Source of the DNA: Archangium primigenium | GTDB lineage: Bacteria > Myxococcota > Myxococcia > Myxococcales > Myxococcaceae | Length of the DNA: 64,000 nt | Assembly: GCF_016904885.1 (NCBI RefSeq) | Contig: NZ_JADWYI010000001.1 | Location: 2,728,001-2,792,000 of the forward strand | Direction: 5' to 3' | Notes under the pieces: generated by a model | Databases searched by the model: none | Seen by the model: the letters and a program-made list of their open reading frames with translations, nothing else | Told to the model about the DNA's origin: nothing | In this document: piece after piece, positions 60,010-64,000 of the stretch | How the letters are laid out: each line of letters starts with the position of its first letter | Numbering within the stretch: the first letter of the stretch is position 1 | Translations under genes and position numbers: made by a program

Positions 60010-61935
60010 TCAGGGAGTGGTGGCGAAGCAGTAGATGGCGCCGTAGCCGCCCGCGCCGCCCACGGTGGGCGTGCCGTTGCCGCCCCCGTTGTCGACGAGG
60101 TTGACGCCGGCCGCGCAGCCGGGCACCGAGTGGTCGGACAGCCAGTGGGCGCCATTGCCGGTGGTCGCGCCGTTGCGCGGCCAGGAGTGGCCACACATGG
60201 GCTTGCCGGTGGAGCCCACGGAACTCGTCCAGTCGTTGCAGGTGTTGCCCTTGGTGCCGGAGAACCTGCCCTGCTTGCTCGAGCCGGTGAGGACGTCGTG
60301 GTTGTCGACGCCCTGGTGGTTGGGCTCGCCGCGCTCGTTGGGCAGGTCGTTCTTGATGACGGCATCCGACGGCGGGCGGTACGCGCTCAACAGGCTGGCC
60401 TTGTCCTGCGCCACGAGCCGACCCATGCGGTCGTACCAGGGGCCCTCGCCAATGCGGTCGATGGCGTTGATGGCCGCGCCGCCCACGCCACCCGTGGACG
60501 CGCTGAGGAAGGCGTGCCACTCCTTCTGGCCCGCGCCGGGCAGGGCCATCTCGGCGATGGTGCGGCAGATCTTGTCCGCGCCCGCCAGGCCGGTGTTCTC
60601 GCCGTAACGCAGGTCTCCACCGAAGCCGTTCGGGCTGCCGGACAGCTGGCGCATGGCCTCGATGCTGGTCACGAAGAAGCTGAACGGGGGAAGGGTCGGC
60701 ACCGTACCGCTGTCGGGCGTACCGCTGTCGATGGTGCCGCTGTCGGGCGTACCGCTGTCGACGGTGCCGCTGTCGGGGGTGCCGCTGTCGACGGTGTCAC
60801 TGTCGGGCGTACCGCTGTCGGGCGTACCGCTGTCAGGCGGGGTCGTTCCGCTATCGGGAGTGCCGCTGTCTGGCGTGGAGGTCCCGCTGTCGGGCGTCTC
60901 GGTCGGCGGCGTGGTCGTGCCGCTGTCGGGGGTCTCGGTCGGGGGCGGGGTCGTGCCACCGCACGTCAGATCCGCCCGGCAGGTCTGTCCCGAGGGGCAA
61001 TCCTCGTCCGTGCTGCATGACACGAGGCCCGGGATGACGACCTCACGGCTCACCTGCGAGCGGACCAGCAGGTCCACGCAACCCGAGGCGAGCTGGGCGG
61101 AGTCCGCCGTGCGGCGGCTGAGGGTGATCTTGGGGAAGCCCGCGATGCCCCGATCGACCAGCTGGGACACCAGGCCCGCGGGCAGGGTGAAGCTGCCCGT
61201 GTCCGGGACGTTGTCGCACTCCACCGAGGCGGCGATGCCTCCGTGGTGCGCCAGGTCCAGGAGGACGTGGATGCGCGCCGCGCTGGAGTTCGTGGAGGGG
61301 GTCCAGGAGAGGGGCACGGGCTTGCCCTTCTCGATGACGATGTCCGCCTCGGCCACGGTGAGCGCGTCCACGCCCTGGCCGCGCAGGGTGAAGGCGGGCA
61401 GGTCCGCGCCGGTGGCGGCGAGCTGGATGTTCGCGCCCGTGTAGAAGCCCGGGAAGGGCAGGGGCGTGGAGCTGCTGGAGTAGAACCGGGCCGAGTTGGG
61501 GCTCATGGCGAGCGCCGCCTTGAGGCCGGTCACGTTCACCGTGCCCACGTTCTGGGAGGTGGGGTAGGGGATGCAGACCCCGCCCTCGCCGCAGGTCTGC
61601 GAGGAGCCGCAGGCCGGATTGCAGAACAGCGCGCGGCCCACCAGCAGGCGGCAGGCGCCCTCCTCGGCGGCGAGGGTGCGCACCGTGCTCGGGATGACGC
61701 CGTTGCGCACGTTGCCCTGGACCGCGGTGTAGCCGTCCAGGTTCTCCACGGTGAACTGCCCGAGCCGCGCGCTCGCGTCACACGGCGTGTACGCGAGGGG
61801 GCTGGGGTTCTCCTGTCCGGGGGGCGTCTCTTCTCCCGGGACGGTCGGGTCGGGCGTCGTGGAGCCGGAGTCGGGGCCACAACCGCTCAGCAGGCACAGC
61901 AGCGGGGAGAGAACGAGCCAGGCGGGTGTCTTCAT
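60010..61935 (-). CDS. Lipoprotein with Asp-Ser-Gly-Thr repeat and DUF1554-like C-terminal domain
   Basis: The 641-residue protein has lipobox CLLSGC and a Pro/Thr/Glu linker. A beta-rich domain holds cysteine-rich segments CGSSQTCGEGGVC and CSTDEDCPSGQTCRADLTC. A spacer of thirteen PDSGT-type pentapeptides comes next, then a C-terminal domain (about 430-641) of the DUF1554 type (FFVTSIEAMRQLSG, GLAGADKICRT, GNTCNDWTSS, YCFATTP). The domain is nearly identical to that of the next protein. It lies 23 bases before the dikinase-like gene and is 28 bases after the smaller DUF1554-like gene. Probably a surface protein; ligand unknown. Confidence 0.85.
   Translation of the reverse strand: MKTPAWLVLSPLLCLLSGCGPDSGSTTPDPTVPGEETPPGQENPSPLAYTPCDASARLGQFTVENLDGYTAVQGNVRNGVIPSTVRTLAAEEGACRLLVGRALFCNPACGSSQTCGEGGVCIPYPTSQNVGTVNVTGLKAALAMSPNSARFYSSSSTPLPFPGFYTGANIQLAATGADLPAFTLRGQGVDALTVAEADIVIEKGKPVPLSWTPSTNSSAARIHVLLDLAHHGGIAASVECDNVPDTGSFTLPAGLVSQLVDRGIAGFPKITLSRRTADSAQLASGCVDLLVRSQVSREVVIPGLVSCSTDEDCPSGQTCRADLTCGGTTPPPTETPDSGTTTPPTETPDSGTSTPDSGTPDSGTTPPDSGTPDSGTPDSDTVDSGTPDSGTVDSGTPDSGTIDSGTPDSGTVPTLPPFSFFVTSIEAMRQLSGSPNGFGGDLRYGENTGLAGADKICRTIAEMALPGAGQKEWHAFLSASTGGVGGAAINAIDRIGEGPWYDRMGRLVAQDKASLLSAYRPPSDAVIKNDLPNERGEPNHQGVDNHDVLTGSSKQGRFSGTKGNTCNDWTSSVGSTGKPMCGHSWPRNGATTGNGAHWLSDHSVPGCAAGVNLVDNGGGNGTPTVGGAGGYGAIYCFATTP
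60704..60930. repeat. 15-bp coding minisatellite (PDSGT pentapeptide)
   Basis: Units of the type GTACCGCTGTCGGGC and GTGCCGCTGTCGACG repeat about thirteen times, each encoding [PVI]-D-S-[GD]-T on the minus strand. The spacer separates the cysteine-rich domain from the DUF1554-like domain. It is in frame and could vary in copy number. Confidence 0.88.
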
Positions 61936-61963
61936 GGGGGGCATGTCCTGTCTGGGCGGCATG

Positions 61964-62773
61964 TCAGGGCGTGGTGGCGAAGCAGTAGAGGGCGCCGTAG
62001 CCGCCCGACCCGCCCACGGTGGCCGAGCCATTGCCGGGACCGTTGTTGGAGAGGTTGACGCCAGCGGCGCAGCCGGGCGCCGAGTGGTCGGCGATCCAGT
62101 ACGAGCCGCTGCCGGTGCTGGAACTGCGGGGCCAGGAGTGGCCGCACATGGGCTTGCCGGTGGATCCCACGGCGCTCGTCCAGTCGTTGCAGGTGTTGCC
62201 CTTGCTGCCCGAGAAGGTGCCCTGTTTGGTCGAGCCGGTGAGGACGTCGTGGTTGTCGACGCCCTGGTGGTTGGGCTCACCGCGCTCGTTGGGCAGGTCG
62301 TTCTTGATGGTGGCGTCCGCCGCCGGACGGGACGCGCTCAGCAGGCCGGCCTTGTCCTGGGCCACGAGCCGGCCCTTGCGGTCGTACCAGGGGCCCTCGC
62401 CGATGCGGTCGATGGCGTTGACGGCGCCGCCCGTGGCGCTCCCGGTGGAGGCGCTGAGGAAGGCCCGCCACTCCTTCTGGCCCGCGCCGGGCAGGGCCAT
62501 CTCGGCGATGGTGCGGCAGATCTTGTCCGCGCCCGCCAGGCCGGTGGCCTCGCCGTAGCGCAGGTCTCCACCGAAGCCGTTCGGGCTGCCGGACAGCTGG
62601 CGCATGGCCTCGATGCTGGTCACGAAGAAGCTGAACGTGGCGCCATCGGTTCCACCGCCCTCGGGCGTCTCGGTGCCGGGCGAGGTGGAGTCGGTGGGCT
62701 CGGCGTTACACGCGGCGATGCCGCCACCCAGGCAAAGGGTGGCGATCACGGGCAGCACGAAGGAAGCGCGCAT
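61964..62773 (-). CDS. Lipoprotein with DUF1554-like domain, paralogue
   Basis: The 269-residue protein has a signal sequence ending GGGIAAC (lipobox, cysteine at 22) and a short Thr/Glu/Gly linker. A DUF1554-like domain (about 45-269) follows, matching the C-terminal domain of the neighbouring protein almost residue for residue. GGA lies upstream of ATG 62773. The two genes are in tandem, head to tail, 28 bp apart, so this is a duplicated module with different N-terminal parts. It is the first gene of the four-lipoprotein operon. Confidence 0.87.
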   Translation of the reverse strand: MRASFVLPVIATLCLGGGIAACNAEPTDSTSPGTETPEGGGTDGATFSFFVTSIEAMRQLSGSPNGFGGDLRYGEATGLAGADKICRTIAEMALPGAGQKEWRAFLSASTGSATGGAVNAIDRIGEGPWYDRKGRLVAQDKAGLLSASRPAADATIKNDLPNERGEPNHQGVDNHDVLTGSTKQGTFSGSKGNTCNDWTSAVGSTGKPMCGHSWPRSSSTGSGSYWIADHSAPGCAAGVNLSNNGPGNGSATVGGSGGYGALYCFATTP

Positions 62774-63036
62774 GAGGGGTCCTTTTGAAGAGGGAGACGA
62801 CCCAGGCGTCCTCCGCCGGCCCAGAAGCTCTACCGGACGCCAATGATTGTCACCCCATTCATGGGTACCACGGCGCTCGCGCGGGAAGATGACTGGAAAT
62901 GAATCGTAACAGTCTCGTCACGGACGCCCACCCTGGCTCCCCGTCGACAGGAGGCGAGGCGCGCTTCAGGGAAACTTCAGATTCGGGGCGTAGAACCGCT
63001 CACACCCGGCGCGGCGTCTGTCTTTGACTCGCGTGT
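62774..63036. promoter_or_regulatory. Intergenic region before the lipoprotein operon, with AT-rich inverted repeat
   Basis: This 263-bp region should hold the promoter of the lipoprotein operon on the minus strand. GACTG at 62891-62895 and CAGTC at 62910-62914 flank a 14-bp AT-rich centre, about 120 bp upstream of ATG 62773. AT-rich symmetric sequence is uncommon here. On the minus strand GTGACA near 62850 is a possible -35, but no convincing -10 follows. It also contains the 3' flank of the truncated gene ending at 63037. Confidence 0.35.
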
Positions 63037-64000
63037 CTAGAATGAGGCGAAGACAAGCGTCTTGCCCAACGTCTGGGCACCCCGCCCGGTGCCCTCCAGC
63101 CCCCGGGCGAGCGTGAGGAATTCCGGAGAGGTCTCCACGTGCCGGGCCACGAGCTGGAAGGTCTCCACCACGGCCAGGTCCAGGGAGGCGGAGGCCTCGG
63201 GAGTCGCGGGCGCGAGGTGGAGGGCTTCCACGCGGGGATGGCCCATGAGCACGAAGCGCAGCAGGCCCAGGCGCAGGGCCAGACGGAACACGTACCCGAG
63301 CAGGGTGGGCGCGTCCGTGAAGGGCGTGCGCCACACGGCATGCAGGGCGTAGTGCCGGAACACCTGGTCGAGCCGCGCCCCGTGGGTTCCCGTCAGGTGG
63401 CGCCAGCGGGCGTCGTGAAGGCGCCAGGCCGCCTCCAAGCGCTCGGGGTCGTCCGTGTCGAGTCCCAGCGAGGTCAGTACGCCATGCGCCAGGGCGCGGA
63501 AGCGAGGCCCGCGCAGCGCCGCCATCCGGGCGCGGAGGATTGAGGCGAAGAGTCCCACGCTGGGGGCACCCGGCAGCGCGAGCGGGGCGAAGTCCTGGTG
63601 CACGGCCTGCTGGGTGTCCGCGCGGTCGAAGTGCTGGAGGGCGGCGTCCAGGTGGGCCTGGAGCGCTTCCCGAGACGCCCGCGTGCCCTGGAAGTACACG
63701 TCCTCCACGGCGTGGGCGAAGTGTCCCAGCAGGGCGATGCGGGACGCGAGGGGATGGGTCCTCCGGTCGAGCCAGCGCAGCAGGGCGTCGCGCACGGTCT
63801 CGGCGTGGGCGGTCCAGGCCTCGCCGGGCTCGATGGCCCGCGCGACGTCCGGGCGGGGCAGGAGGGACGCGGGCGGCACGGCGGCCTCGAGGTGGAAGGC
63901 GTCCTCGGCGAGCAGACACAGCCGGGCCACCTCCGGACAGGCCAGGGTGCCCGCGAGTTCCCAGCGCTCACCCCAGCGGGTGACGACCCGGGGAAAGGTG
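63037..64000 (-). CDS. Hypothetical protein, N-terminus outside window
   Basis: The frame is open to the end of the window on its 5' side, so the start is missing; 320 codons remain. The visible protein is helical, rich in Ala, Leu, His and Arg, with no signal peptide visible. The segment RIALLGHFAHAVEDVYFQGT, with two well-placed histidines, and LHDARWRHLTGTHGARLDQV suggest a metal-binding helical fold such as an HD or phospholipase C-type family, but I cannot assign it. The GTG at 63930 is internal: codons upstream of it remain open and protein-like. Confidence 0.7.
   Translation of the reverse strand, partial: TFPRVVTRWGERWELAGTLACPEVARLCLLAEDAFHLEAAVPPASLLPRPDVARAIEPGEAWTAHAETVRDALLRWLDRRTHPLASRIALLGHFAHAVEDVYFQGTRASREALQAHLDAALQHFDRADTQQAVHQDFAPLALPGAPSVGLFASILRARMAALRGPRFRALAHGVLTSLGLDTDDPERLEAAWRLHDARWRHLTGTHGARLDQVFRHYALHAVWRTPFTDAPTLLGYVFRLALRLGLLRFVLMGHPRVEALHLAPATPEASASLDLAVVETFQLVARHVETSPEFLTLARGLEGTGRGAQTLGKTLVFASF

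Noticed and set aside
60704-60930. CRISPR-like array of short repeats.
   Set aside because: Units are 15 bp, contiguous without spacers, and encode an in-frame pentapeptide.
63474-63983. Alternative frames at the right end (minus 63474-63971, plus 63540-63983).
   Set aside because: Arg/Pro/Ser-rich shadows of the truncated gene, which has the better codon pattern.

Overview
The window is a very GC-rich bacterial chromosome segment (third codon positions almost all G or C). It most likely comes from a myxobacterium, probably of the Cystobacter/Archangium/Melittangium group. This is inferred from two large eukaryote-like Ser/Thr kinases (one with PEGA repeats), many lipoproteins, a dense MoxR-DUF58-Bat operon, Asp-Ser-Gly-Thr repeat lipoproteins and frequent GTG/TTG starts. 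I see no rRNA, tRNA, CRISPR array, insertion sequence or phage genes. It looks like ordinary chromosome with several uncharacterised operons.

Left part (1-23 kb). A truncated beta-barrel-like protein faces a degenerate histidine-kinase-type ATPase domain protein. A nucleoside-handling block follows: a three-gene minus-strand ABC nucleoside importer without a binding protein, and on the plus strand pyrimidine-nucleoside phosphorylase, a PilZ protein and cytidine deaminase. A Ser/Thr kinase, an amidohydrolase, a PspA operon (PspA, a periplasmic binding-protein-like protein, a coiled-coil membrane protein), a lipoprotein/ABC-exporter operon of LolD/MacB type, a PEGA kinase and a large AAA+ ATPase come next.

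Middle (23-48 kb). A tight six-gene operon encodes TadE/TadG-like single-span proteins, a Flp-like prepilin and a periplasmic protein with two identically spaced CX3C-X6-CX3C motifs, but no Tad ATPase or secretin. It is followed by a LysM lytic transglycosylase, a tetraheme cytochrome lipoprotein fused to a 5'-nucleotidase-like domain, a CheY-like regulator, an MscS channel, an envelope operon (beta-barrel, unknown, LpoB, COG3014 lipoprotein), a ZIP metal transporter and a methyltransferase. A long minus-strand run holds two nucleotidyltransferases and the DUF2157-DUF4401-GDYXXLXY membrane trio. An alpha/beta hydrolase closes this part.

Right part (48-64 kb). A complete Bat operon (MoxR, DUF58, DUF4381-like, two VWA proteins, TPR, BatD, TPR-SH3) runs on the plus strand. 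Opposite it lies a four-gene operon of predicted lipoproteins. One of them carries a phosphohistidine domain plus a PEP-synthase-type ATP-binding domain in the order seen in glucan water dikinases. Two others share a recently duplicated DUF1554-like domain. I regard this lipoprotein operon and the Tad-like operon as the best candidates for undescribed systems. A truncated hypothetical gene ends the window.

Operon structure is tight, with many ATGA/GTGA stop-start overlaps. Most convergent gene pairs are separated by GC-rich inverted repeats that could act as two-way terminators.
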